This document shows, in pieces, positions 1 to 7,761 of a stretch of DNA of 11,543 nucleotides. This stretch comes from Vairimorpha apis BRL 01. Lineage: Eukaryota > Microsporidia > Nosematidae. Position numbers and translations under genes: made by a program. Numbering within the stretch: position 1 is the stretch's first letter; each line of letters opens with the position of its first letter. The notes beneath the pieces are model-generated. The model did no database searches. It was not told where the DNA came from and saw nothing but the letters and a program-made list of their open reading frames with translations. The stretch covers positions 89,459 to 101,001 of the forward strand of contig KE647374.1 of the NCBI GenBank assembly GCA_000447185.1, given 5' to 3'.

Positions 1-883
1 TTAAAAATTATATAGATATTTTAATCTTTAATTATATTATCAATATTAATGAATTAATAATAAAATGATTTTCATATAAGAAAATTAATAAATCTAATTT
101 ATTTCTTGTAGGAAAAAATTTAAAATGATTATCTTAATATTAAAAAATTTATTAAAAGTTATTTAAAAAAAGATTTGTAAAACTTTAATTTTAAAAATAT
201 ATTGGTTAATTATTAATTAAATTAAAAAATTAAAAAGACATATCATTTAAAAATATTAAATTTTGTATATTTAATTTAATAAGGTTTTTATAATAAAAAT
301 TTTAAAAAACTAATATTTAATATTTATAAAAATATCAAGATATAATTTTACTGTTATAATATATATTTTTATATTTATCAATAATCAATATCACTTAATT
401 ATCATAAATTATATAACATTTATAAAACGAATTTTATTACACAACAATTATTATATTTAATTTTTAAAATTATTTAAAATTATTTGCTGATTTATTTTTT
501 ATTATAAAATTTTGTTTGATTTTTTAAAACTCTAAATTTCTTTTAAATTTAAGTGTTTTTTAAATGAAATTTATTTTATATCAATATTTTTTTTAAAACT
601 CTAAATTTCTTTTAATATAAATATTTTTTTTAAAACTCTAAATTTCTTTTAATTTAAGTGTTTTTTAAATGAATTTATTCAATATAAATATTTTTTAAAA
701 ATTAATTATTTTAGTAATTGTATTTTAGAATAAAATTCTATATAAAGAAAATATTTTGTATTAATTTTGTAATTTTTCATTTGATTAAATTTAAATTAAA
801 AAAAAATATTTTTAACAATATTAATGTTTAAAGTTATTGCTATAAATAAAAAAATGTATTTATTTTTGTTTTACTATTATAAT
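1..883. other. AT-rich intergenic desert left of the LTR
   Basis: Almost pure A/T sequence with no reading frame of useful length on either strand and no RNA-like GC island. The only structure I can support is the three-copy repeat at about 520-690, listed separately. The rest consists of short A and T runs like the other spacers of the window. Confidence 0.7.
520..690. repeat. Three-copy tandem AT-rich repeat
   Basis: The core AAAACTCTAAATTTCTTTTA occurs at 526, 595 and 632, spaced 69 and 37 bp. Copies 1 and 3 continue into a shared tail (about TTTAAGTGTTTTTTAAATGAA) that copy 2 lacks, which accounts for the shorter second period. Copies are nearly identical, so the duplication looks fairly recent. 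No function is implied. It is about 200 bp left of the LTR. Confidence 0.85.
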
Positions 884-888
884 TGTGG

Positions 889-942
889 CAAAGTCTTGCG
901 GGAGAGCTCCAAAACTTAGATAATTCTCCACGAGAGACTTTG
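889..942. repeat. Strong imperfect hairpin near the left LTR end
   Basis: Bases 889-906 pair with 924-942: 17 of 18 positions pair (two G-T wobbles), with one G-A mismatch (898/933) and one bulged A (930), around a 17-base loop at 907-923. It is by far the most stable-looking fold in the window. It lies 5 bp inside the left end of the putative LTR, so it could be a structured part of the LTR or the remains of a shorter inverted-repeat insertion. No known RNA family is recognised on either strand. Confidence 0.8.
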
Positions 943-1126
943 TTGTAACACTATTGTTTGTATTTAAATAACTTTTATTTGACTTGTTGTGCTGTGGGAC
1001 GTTCCTCATTCTTCTTGCTTGCTATATATATTTTTGGGGGTAGCCCTATTTATATTTTTAATGTTCTAGAAATTAAAATAAATTAACAAATAAATTAAAT
1101 GATAAATTAAATAAATAAATTACAAA

Positions 1127-1147
1127 TGTGGTAATTATTTTACCACA
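1127..1147. repeat. Perfect 8 bp palindrome at the right LTR end
   Basis: TGTGGTAA and TTACCACA flank a 5-base spacer. The right arm supplies the CCACA end of the proposed LTR, and the left arm repeats the TGTGG word found at 884. This could mean the terminus lies in a local duplication or inversion, and it is the main alternative explanation for the inverted-repeat match with position 884. Confidence 0.8.
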
Positions 1148-1568
1148 ATAATAAAAAAAATTATATAATTTAAAATTTAATTGTATTTTCTTTAAATTTT
1201 TAATTTTAGATAGAAATATTTTATCACAAACAAATCTATAGAATTTTTATTTTTAATATTTTTTCACTAGATAATTTTATAAAAGTATTTGTAAAGATTT
1301 TATTTTAAATATTTTTTATGTATATTATATAAATTTTTGTTTTTATAAAAATTCATAAATAAAAACTCAAATATTTATTTTTTAAATTATAAAATTAGTA
1401 ATTTATTGTTTTTTATTTTATTTATAAATTAAATCAATAATTTATTTAATAATTTTGAATAATAAAGTTATTAAAAATTATAAAGGTATTTTTTAAAAAT
1501 TTAAAAAATGTGTTTTAATCATCTTTTATTTACATTTCGATAAGTGAAAATAAAATAATTTTAGTTAT
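1148..1568. other. AT-rich spacer between LTR and Gly-rich gene
   Basis: About 420 bp of A/T-rich sequence without a supportable gene. It holds the 3' flank of the minus-strand Gly-rich gene; read on the minus strand an AATAAA lies roughly 40 nt after the stop codon and could be its polyadenylation signal. Nothing else stands out. Confidence 0.6.
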
Positions 1569-3224
1569 TTATAAATTTTGTCTAACCATGACACCATTAT
1601 AACCTCCAACTTGATTATAATGTCCACTTACTCCACCATAATTTCCACCTGCTCCATTAAATTGACCACTAAATTTTCCATGTTGACGTTGAATACTTCC
1701 ATTAAGTCCGCTCATACTTCCATACTGATTACCCATTCTACCATAAAATCCACCATATTGTCCACCCATTCTTCCATAAAGACCAGCTCTTCCGCCGTAT
1801 TGAGTAACACCGTAAATCCCACCTGCTGATAATCCACCACCTAAAATACTTGGACTAACATGATTGTCCATTCTCCCATGAAATGATACTGCATATCTTC
1901 CACCATGTAAATTATCTCCAACCCATGCTCCATAGCCATAGCTTCGACCAAGTCCAAAATTTTGATCACCAACATATTTTCCATCTGTTAAAAATCCTCC
2001 AACCCATTTTCCATACCCTATTCTTCCATCTAATCCTCCATTTAATGTTCCTACATATTTTCCAATTGCATTCGAAACTCCTCGTACTGTACCATGTCCA
2101 CCTCTTCCATCTAATCCTCCATGGCTTACTCCTCTATATCTTCGTCCTATAAGATAACCTTTATATCCGTCTTTCAAAGCACCATATGAGTCTGTAATTG
2201 ACGTACTTAAGAAATTATGATAATTATTTGAATTTCTTCCGAAATAAGAATGTCCACCATTTAGACCTCTAATATCAGATCCCACAATACCTGCATATTG
2301 ACCGTCTGAAACTCCATCTTGATAAGCTTTTGTTATATTATCATTTGGTAGACCATTAACACGATTGTAAAAATAATTATTTAATGTACCAGTAACAGGA
2401 TTATATAAATTATAATCTCCTCCAGGAAAATGATTATGTAAAAACTCGTCTGATTGAAACATTCTAGCTAAACTAGATTGTCCACTTTTAAAATTGTTAA
2501 TTACATCACCACGTGTTAAAAAATTTAATTTTTGTTTAGCTAAGACATTATTTTTAAATTTAGCTGCATTTGCTATACTAATTTCATTAGGTGAAGCAGC
2601 ATTAAATCCTTCATTTGTTCCTCCATTTAGACCAGCACCATAAGCTTGATTTAATCCAGTAGTTCTGCTAATAGTTTTTCCATCTGTAGTAGTTAAACTT
2701 CCATTCATATTAGTTAATTCGTCTCTATATTGACCTTTAGATTTTCCTTCATACAAATCTGAACTTACAGATCTATTAAAATTTGGTGAAGTTTTTAATA
2801 CACCTGATCCCAAATTACCTGACGTATTTGCACCTCCTTGTTCTTCACTTCCTAAATATTCTGAATATCCTGTTCGTCCATACATACCAGATGGTCTATT
2901 AGCTTGTTTGGCTAATATTTCATTATAATTATCAAATCCACATTTTTCAAAATATTTATCATTTGAACCAGCTGAATTAGTAACGAACGATTTTCCTAAT
3001 TCAACTGGATCTTTTACACCTGACAAATCTGATAATCCAAGTCCAATAGAATCTTTTGTATTAGTATTAATATCTCTTCTTGTATTATATTTACTAGAAA
3101 AATTATTTAAATGATCACCACCTAATAAATGATCACTTACTGAACCATTATGAAGTAAATTTTTATCACTATTATTATTATAAAAATCAAACATTCCTCC
3201 AGTTTGTAGTCCTCTTAAATTCAT
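1569..3224 (-). CDS. Gly/Tyr/Asn-rich repeat protein, possible secreted structural protein
   Basis: 551 residues from ATG at 3224 to TAA at 1569. No enzyme motif is recognised. Residues 1-345 are Asn/Ser/Gly-rich and non-repetitive, with a single Cys (95). Residues 369-449 form three imperfect 27-residue repeats (first two begin GGLDGR, each carries a YG or HG followed by a G-K/R-Y-V/A element). Residues 483-504 are two 11-residue repeats of the form YGRMG-x-QYG. The tail to 551 is Gly/Tyr/Gln-rich and ends near VRQNL. The composition resembles extracellular or spore-coat structural proteins, and microsporidian wall or polar-tube proteins are often low-complexity and repetitive, but I cannot assign a family. 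As started here it has no signal peptide. The frame continues upstream into a hydrophobic leader separated by one TAA (see 3234-3356). Its G+C content is far above the flanks, supporting a real gene. Confidence 0.8.
   Translation of the reverse strand: MNLRGLQTGGMFDFYNNNSDKNLLHNGSVSDHLLGGDHLNNFSSKYNTRRDINTNTKDSIGLGLSDLSGVKDPVELGKSFVTNSAGSNDKYFEKCGFDNYNEILAKQANRPSGMYGRTGYSEYLGSEEQGGANTSGNLGSGVLKTSPNFNRSVSSDLYEGKSKGQYRDELTNMNGSLTTTDGKTISRTTGLNQAYGAGLNGGTNEGFNAASPNEISIANAAKFKNNVLAKQKLNFLTRGDVINNFKSGQSSLARMFQSDEFLHNHFPGGDYNLYNPVTGTLNNYFYNRVNGLPNDNITKAYQDGVSDGQYAGIVGSDIRGLNGGHSYFGRNSNNYHNFLSTSITDSYGALKDGYKGYLIGRRYRGVSHGGLDGRGGHGTVRGVSNAIGKYVGTLNGGLDGRIGYGKWVGGFLTDGKYVGDQNFGLGRSYGYGAWVGDNLHGGRYAVSFHGRMDNHVSPSILGGGLSAGGIYGVTQYGGRAGLYGRMGGQYGGFYGRMGNQYGSMSGLNGSIQRQHGKFSGQFNGAGGNYGGVSGHYNQVGGYNGVMVRQNL
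1878..2120 (-). repeat. Three in-frame 81 bp repeats coding for 27-residue units
   Basis: Residues 369-395, 396-422 and 423-449 of the Gly-rich protein align as three 27-residue units. Units 1 and 2 are closest (both begin GGLDGR and end G-K-Y-V-G plus three residues). Unit 3 is more diverged (starts FGLGRS, keeps the YG-x-WVG and GRYAV elements). The length is conserved without indels, consistent with in-frame tandem duplication. Confidence 0.85.
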
Positions 3225-3233
3225 TTCAATATT

Positions 3234-3356
3234 TTAGTATAAAGTTGATCCTTTATATGATCCTGAATTTATACAGGTTGTTTGAATACATGGTGCTGTT
3301 AATTTATTAAAGCCATCGTCTGTATATATTATTCTTAATATTGATAATAATAACAT
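3234..3356 (-). other. In-frame 40-codon upstream leader ending in TAA
   Basis: Reading down from ATG at 3356 gives 40 codons starting MLLLSILRIIY, then a TAA (3234-3236), three more sense codons, and the ATG of the 551-residue protein in the same frame (3356 to 3224 is 44 codons). The segment is richer in G+C than the desert beyond 3360 and reads like protein, with two Cys. A hydrophobic start would be a plausible signal peptide or anchor that the downstream protein lacks. Possible readings: original N terminus broken by a nonsense change or sequence error, a real upstream ORF that affects initiation, or stop-codon readthrough. No GT...AG intron with a microsporidian-like donor would remove the TAA. 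The ATG at 3356 is the first Met after an upstream stop at about 3375. Confidence 0.6.
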
Positions 3357-3825
3357 TTTGTGTAGTTTTAACTTTTAATTTATTTTTATACTTTTTTTGT
3401 TGTGATGAAACATTTTAGTTTGTTACGTAAAATCTATTTATTAACTTTATTTTTTAAAGTTATTATTAGTGTACTTAATTAATCTATTATATTTTGTAAT
3501 AATTAAAACCTTTTAGGTATTAATAATGATCATAAAATGAACAAAAAAAACAATTAATATCAAAAATAAAATAAAGTAATTTATTTATTTAGAATTTCGT
3601 ATATATAAATATTTCAAAAATGTGAATTAAAAATAAATAATCAATAAAATGTTATGAATTTAAATAAAAAAAAATTTACAATATGATTATATTAATATTT
3701 TGATTATTAAATTTTATACAATTGAAAAAAAATTATTTTGTTGATTTAAATATTTACACAAAAGACATGCTTAAATTTTTATAAATAATTTATATATTTT
3801 ATATATTATTATATTAAAAAAAATT

Positions 3826-4045
3826 TACACCGTAAACATATGTGGATTATAATAAAAAATTATTATTAATTTTTGAAATATTTTTTTATTAGATGTATTA
3901 AATCAAAATTAATGCAGTAAACATACTAAATTTTATTATTAATTTTTTAAATATTTTTTATTAATTGTATTAAATCAAATATTAATGCAGTAAACATACT
4001 TAAATTTTATTATAAATTTTTAAATATTTTTTTATTAATTTTTCA
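3826..4045. repeat. Three-copy tandem repeat, period 73-85 bp
   Basis: GTAAACATA recurs at 3832, 3917 and 3990, each followed by a similar AT-rich body (T-run, TTAATTGTATTAAATCA-like, then TTAATGCA before the next copy). Copies 2 and 3 share the longer word GCAGTAAACATAC and are more alike than copy 1. No protein or RNA function is visible. Confidence 0.82.
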
Positions 4046-4657
4046 TTTATAGAAAGTGATTAAAAATTGTATAAAGTTATATTTTTAAATATTTAATACA
4101 CAAAAAAAATTTACTTCTTTAAAAAAAAGTTTCATATTTTTTGTAACACATTAAGTGTTTTAAATAGTAAAATTATGTGTTTAAATTTTTTTGATATTTT
4201 TTAATAATTATGACACATGTACATTTTCATTATATTTAAAAATTGTAAAGTTTATAATTTAATTTGTTAATTATAAAAATATAATATTTTTATTATCTTA
4301 GAAGACTGCATACAAACATAAGTTTAATCTTAAAATTTTAAAATAACCTTATAGAGATAACAATGGAGTCGTAAAATTTAAACGGAAGAGGAAAGATGAT
4401 TAAAAGAAAAAAATTAAAGCTAAAATTTTAACAAATTCTGGTTACAATTAATTTTACAAAAACGATACATAAATTAAGAATTTATTACACTTTAATTAGA
4501 TATTATAGTTTTTATTATTATTTACTTAACTAGAATTTTCAATCTTTTTTTTACAATATTAATGCTAAAAATATTCGTTATACTTTTTTGTCACTATATC
4601 TAATTTTATGTTTTCATAATCGTTAAATTTAATAACATTAGACAATAAATTAAAAAA

Positions 4658-4703
4658 TCCTTTTTAAATCTCCTTTTAATCTCCTTAAATTTTTAAAAAG
4701 GAG
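4658..4703. promoter_or_regulatory. TCCTTTT triplet with inverted copy upstream of 64-codon gene
   Basis: Three direct copies of a TCCTTTTTAAA-like word (4658-4668, 4671-4679, 4682-4689) are followed by one inverted copy (4692-4702) that is the exact reverse complement of the first 11 bases. CTCCTT/AAGGAG (4681-4686, 4698-4703) can also form a small hairpin. In such AT-rich surroundings repeated CC words are unusual. The cluster ends 34 bp before the ATG at 4738, so it is a candidate promoter or factor-binding element (inference). Confidence 0.45.
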
Positions 4704-4737
4704 TCCATCAGAATAAAAAAACTCATTCTCAATTTTT

Positions 4738-4932
4738 ATGACTACAAAACCACAAAAATTCAATATACCTCTTAAACAAAATGAAGATCGTGTAATTTTT
4801 CAAATAGTAGTTGATAAGAAATTATACGATATGGCAAAACAAAATAAAGACGGGTTCAATATAAGTATAATTGTTCAAAGCGATTTGGATGGGCTGATAT
4901 TTGATGTTGTAAAATGTAACAAAAATGGATAA
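4738..4932 (+). CDS. Hypothetical small protein, 64 residues
   Basis: A 64-codon frame beginning MTTKPQKFNI and ending CNKNG. I do not recognise a family. It is moderately charged, without a membrane segment or signal peptide. Alternating hydrophobic residues in the middle and near the C terminus (around VIFQIVV, SIIVQ, GLIFDVV) suggest a small beta-rich fold. Support for being real: base composition is clearly less AT-rich than both flanks, there are spaced repeat elements just upstream, and an AATAAA lies about 60 nt after the stop. Its short length leaves room for a chance frame or a remnant exon. The next gene downstream starts about 750 bp away, so it is probably monocistronic. Confidence 0.55.
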   Translation: MTTKPQKFNIPLKQNEDRVIFQIVVDKKLYDMAKQNKDGFNISIIVQSDLDGLIFDVVKCNKNG

Positions 4933-5680
4933 ACTTTGTTTTCTTATAAAATTGTTTTATTATTATTTTTTCTATTTTGTATTTAGTTTAATAAATTTGT
5001 ATATTTTAAAATCATTTAAATCAAAATAAAATTGATAAAAAAATTTACCAATTATTATTTTTAGTTAAAAAATATTTGAATTTAGATATTTAAAAATAGT
5101 AACTAAATTAAAAAAAAGTTAAATAAATTTTTTGAAATTATTTCTACTTTTTCTTAAATTTTTATTTATTATAATTTAAATTTTTACAAATAATATTTCA
5201 TTTTATTTTTTACATTTTAAAGTAATTAATTAAGCTTATTCATTTTATTTATATAACTTATTAAATAATGAAATTTTAAATAAACAAATACAACATTCTT
5301 ATTTTTTAATTTAGTTACTATTTTTTAATACTTTATATAATTAACAGTATATAAATTTATAATAAATTTTATTAAAAGAATTAAAATTATGTTTTTTAAT
5401 AAATTAAAAATATATTGTAATTTATGTTAAAGTTTAGATAAAAAATTGTATTTTTAACATTTAATTAATGTTTTTTTTATAATTTAAATTTTCTTTTTTT
5501 GATATATACTAATAAAACATATTATATTCTAATATAATTTAAATTAAAAATTTTCTCTTTTTTGATATACCCTTTCATAAAATTATATATAAATCAAAAT
5601 GTTTTATATACGATAAACATAAAATTAATTAAATTTGTCTCCTTTTTCTTTTATAAATAAATCTAAATTAACTAACCTAC
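4933..5680. other. AT-rich spacer with promoter region of RpiA
   Basis: No gene is supported. Near the right end an imperfect direct repeat (ATAATTTAAATT at 5479 and 5534, each followed by a TTCTTTTTTTGATATA-like stretch) precedes an isolated CCCTTT at 5570-5575. A TTTTATAAATAA run lies about 25 bp before the RpiA start. These are candidate promoter elements only. Confidence 0.5.
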
Positions 5681-6367
5681 ATGGAAAATCTAATAAAAGA
5701 TATAACAAAATTCAAACAAATAATAGGAATAGGAACAGGCAAAACAGTATCAAAGCTACTTAAATATTTAGACACGTCTAAATTGTATGTACCATCTAGT
5801 ATAAGGACTATGTTATCAGTATCTTCAAATTTAAATATAAATACAACAGACAAAAATATTAATAATCAAGCACAAAATAATACTGATAAAGACGCTAATA
5901 CAAAAAACAATGCACAAAGAATTAATTTATCAACCACATCAGTTCAATGTGTATCGAAATTAGATCTTTATATAGATGGATGTGATTATTTTGACAGACA
6001 TGGAAACATGATTAAAGGAAAAGGAGCTGCACTTACTACAGAAAAATTGATGTGTTCAATGGCAGATGAAATATTGATAGTAGCACAAGATTATAAATTT
6101 AGAGAAACATTTGATAACTGTTTTGTTCCTATAGAAATCATTCCACAAAGTCTTTCATTTATTATAAGTGTATTAATTGAAAAAAATATTAAATATACAT
6201 TAAGACTTGAAAATGAAAGACCTGTTATAACTGATTTAGGGAATTTAATTTTCGACATACAATATAACAAAGAATTTATTGATGAATGTAAACATATTTG
6301 TGGTATAGTTGAACATGGATATTTTGATGGAGAAGATTTTAATTTGACATTTGATCAAATTATTTAA
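5681..6367 (+). CDS. rpiA: Ribose-5-phosphate isomerase A
   Basis: 228 residues. It interconverts ribose 5-phosphate and ribulose 5-phosphate in the non-oxidative pentose phosphate pathway, presumably in the cytosol. Visible RpiA signatures: GIGTGKT (16-22, family GxGTGST), PSS (38-40, family PTS/S), IDGCD (98-102, family DGAD), IKGKGAALTTEK (111-122, family KGGGA-TxEK), the PIEIIP stretch and VITDLGNLIFD. Expected catalytic residues are present as D99, D102, K112 and E121, with the same spacing as D81, D84, K94 and E103 of E. coli RpiA. Oddities: S of GTGST is K21, the second Gly of KGGG is K114, and residues about 50-86 are an Asn/Thr/Asp-rich insertion replacing the usual stretch before IDGCD. 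The core is therefore shorter than the ~220-residue norm. An in-frame TAA at 5669-5671 makes 5681 the start. Function is likely retained. Confidence 0.93.
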   Translation: MENLIKDITKFKQIIGIGTGKTVSKLLKYLDTSKLYVPSSIRTMLSVSSNLNINTTDKNINNQAQNNTDKDANTKNNAQRINLSTTSVQCVSKLDLYIDGCDYFDRHGNMIKGKGAALTTEKLMCSMADEILIVAQDYKFRETFDNCFVPIEIIPQSLSFIISVLIEKNIKYTLRLENERPVITDLGNLIFDIQYNKEFIDECKHICGIVEHGYFDGEDFNLTFDQII

Positions 6368-6775
6368 AAAAAAGATTTTTTAATTAAAATGTATTAAAAC
6401 TAATATATTAAAAAATATTTATAAAAATATAACTAGAAAAAAGAATTTGTCAATTTGTATAAATTATAGAATAAATAAAAAATTATTAAATTAAATTATA
6501 TTAAATAGTTAAATAATTTTCAAAAATTTAATTTGTTTATTTTAAAATAAAAAATATTAAAAAAACAATATAATATTAATGTTACAGTATATGATTTTAT
6601 TAATTATATAATTATTATATGTAAAGTAAAAATTAAAAGAATTATAAAAAAATATTTTTATCATTTTATTTAAAATATTAGTTATTATATATTTATATAA
6701 TACAAATACAAAATATTGACATTTTTTACTTTTTCTTTTTACTATTCTTTTTTATATTATTATTAGTTAAATATC

Positions 6776-6796
6776 ATTTGATGATCTGTATCAAAT
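6776..6796. promoter_or_regulatory. Dyad ATTTGAT-N7-ATCAAAT
   Basis: Perfect 7 bp inverted repeat with a 7-base centre (GATCTGT), about 100 bp before the start at 6898. It could bind a dimeric factor or be chance in AT-rich DNA; nothing else supports a regulatory role. Confidence 0.25.
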
Positions 6797-6886
6797 AACA
6801 CACTCTTTTTAAGATTTCAATCTTCACTTATAGCTCTTTCAAAGTACAAACATATATTTACGAATAAAAAATTATAAATATCAAAA

Positions 6887-6889
6887 CCC
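6887..6889 (+). promoter_or_regulatory. CCC-type start-proximal motif
   Basis: An isolated CCC within AAAACCCATATAAAA lies 9-11 bases before the ATG at 6898. CCC-like motifs just upstream of start codons are a described microsporidian feature, and C triplets are rare in these spacers. It supports the chosen start. Confidence 0.4.
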
Positions 6890-6897
6890 ATATAAAA

Positions 6898-7377
6898 ATG
6901 ACTACCGATATCAAAAATTATATAAACTCTTTATATTTAAAAGATGAAGAAGACCCTAGGACAACTTTAAGTACCATATTAAAATACCATAATAGTATAG
7001 ATGATCAAGATTTTACAGTAAGTAAATATATTTATTATGTAATTACAACCTATGATTTACATACAAATGATTTTTATGACAAGACATTTACTATTCTCAA
7101 TAATAATAATATAATGGAAACAGATTTTCTTGAAAGTATATTAAGTAACAGAAATATTTCAACAGAGATTATTAATAAGTTCTTGTTACGAATTTTAGAA
7201 TTGAGTTTAGAAATTAGAACTTATGATTTGAAAAAGATTCTGATTTTGATTTTGAATTTATTTAAGAGTAATTCTATTTTAATTAAAAATCAAGAAATAA
7301 AAAAATATATATTGATATATAATGAAAGTATAGATGAAATATCAAGTATATGTAAGAAAATATTACAAATGTATTAA
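6898..7377 (+). CDS. Hypothetical protein, 159 residues, probably helical
   Basis: I do not recognise this protein. It starts MTTDIKNYINSLY, has an acidic patch (DEEDPR, about 16-21), and then alternates aliphatic and charged residues in a pattern suggesting bundled alpha helices throughout. The last 60 residues are Leu/Ile/Lys-rich (LRILELSLEI, KKILILILNLF) and end ILQMY. The Ile/Leu-rich stretch near 112-122 is short and flanked by Lys, so an amphipathic helix is likelier than a membrane span. There is no signal peptide and no Cys/His cluster. Start choice is supported by the CCC motif 9-11 bases upstream. An AATAAA lies about 35 nt after the stop. It converges on the zinc-ribbon gene. It might belong to a lineage-specific or strongly diverged family. 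Confidence 0.75.
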   Translation: MTTDIKNYINSLYLKDEEDPRTTLSTILKYHNSIDDQDFTVSKYIYYVITTYDLHTNDFYDKTFTILNNNNIMETDFLESILSNRNISTEIINKFLLRILELSLEIRTYDLKKILILILNLFKSNSILIKNQEIKKYILIYNESIDEISSICKKILQMY

Positions 7378-7761
7378 GTAAAGCATATAATTTTTTTTAA
7401 TAATTTTTAAGAATAAAACTATATTATTTTAATTATGTTACATTAATTTCAATATGAAATTAATTTACATTCTTCATATCGTAATGTATTTATATAAATC
7501 ATTACTTTAAAAATATTCTAAAATGAGCTTATAATAACTCTTTATGTTTTCATATAATTTAATCTTAAAAATTTTTTTACTAACAATTGAAAATTTATTT
7601 CATTAATTTGCTAATTCTAAAAAAAATTACAATCTTTTTATTTCATTTTTTTTCTCTATTTTCATTATATTTGAAATAAATTTATTTTTTCATACTTAAC
7701 AAATTTATGATTTTATATAAATTTTATTATTAACACATTTAATCATTTTTATAATAGTTTT
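7378..7761. other. Convergent intergenic spacer
   Basis: 384 bp between the 3' ends of the 159-codon gene and the minus-strand zinc-ribbon gene. No frame or RNA is seen. AATAAA-type signals occur on each strand within about 40 nt of the respective stop codons (near 7412 plus and 7723-7728 minus) and are likely polyadenylation signals. Confidence 0.55.

Larger units (their letters stand above)
884..1147. mobile_element. Probable solo LTR of a retrotransposon
   Basis: A 264 bp segment begins TGTGG and ends CCACA (perfect 5 bp terminal inverted repeat with TG...CA ends). It is flanked on both sides by the same five bases, ATAAT (879-883 and 1148-1152), as expected of a target-site duplication. 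Inside, the left 160 bp are clearly richer in G+C than anything nearby. A TATA-like run (about 1022-1030) is followed by AATAAA-type signals (about 1081-1117), in the order expected of U3-R-U5 read on the plus strand. No primer-binding site or polypurine tract adjoins it and no gag/pol remains, so it would be a solo LTR left by LTR-LTR recombination. Ty3/gypsy elements are known from Nosema species; that family assignment is inference. Caveats: ATAAT is a common word here, and the right end is also part of a local palindrome (1127-1147). Confidence 0.68.
3357..4737. other. Long AT-rich spacer
   Basis: About 1.4 kb without a gene I can support. It contains a perfect 8 bp hairpin (3442-3449 with 3455-3462, T5 loop), a three-copy repeat at about 3826-4045, a slightly GC-richer patch at about 4300-4400 with short open stretches only, and an arrangement of TCCTTTT copies just before the 4738 gene. 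The left end should hold the promoter of the minus-strand Gly-rich gene and the right end that of the 64-codon gene. Confidence 0.6.
6368..6897. other. AT-rich spacer upstream of 159-codon gene
   Basis: About 530 bp with no gene. The last 150 bp are slightly less AT-rich and pyrimidine-rich. They hold a 7 bp dyad ATTTGAT/ATCAAAT (6776-6782 and 6790-6796) and a CCC (6887-6889) close to the next ATG. The left part should contain the 3' flank of RpiA, with an AATAAA near 6471. Confidence 0.5.

Noticed and set aside
884..1050. GC-richer island as an snRNA, SRP RNA, RNase P/MRP RNA or tRNA
   Set aside because: None of the expected signatures (U2/U6 starts, SRP helix 8 motif, tRNA T-arm and acceptor pairing, a convincing RNase P core) is present on either strand, and the LTR reading explains the borders.
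975..1052. Open stretch of about 24 codons on the minus strand inside the LTR (ending ERPTAQQVK)
   Set aside because: Too short, no Met, closed by stops on both sides; likely chance or a relic.
1578..2152. Plus-strand open frames of 83 and 89 codons opposite the Gly-rich gene
   Set aside because: Compositionally they are antisense images of a Gly/Tyr/Asn-rich gene (Ser/Thr/His/Leu-rich nonsense) with no independent signal.
5726..5746. GIGTGKT in RpiA as a Walker A nucleotide-binding loop
   Set aside because: The Gly four residues before GKT is not in the required place, and the segment aligns with the GxGTGST sugar-phosphate loop of RpiA.
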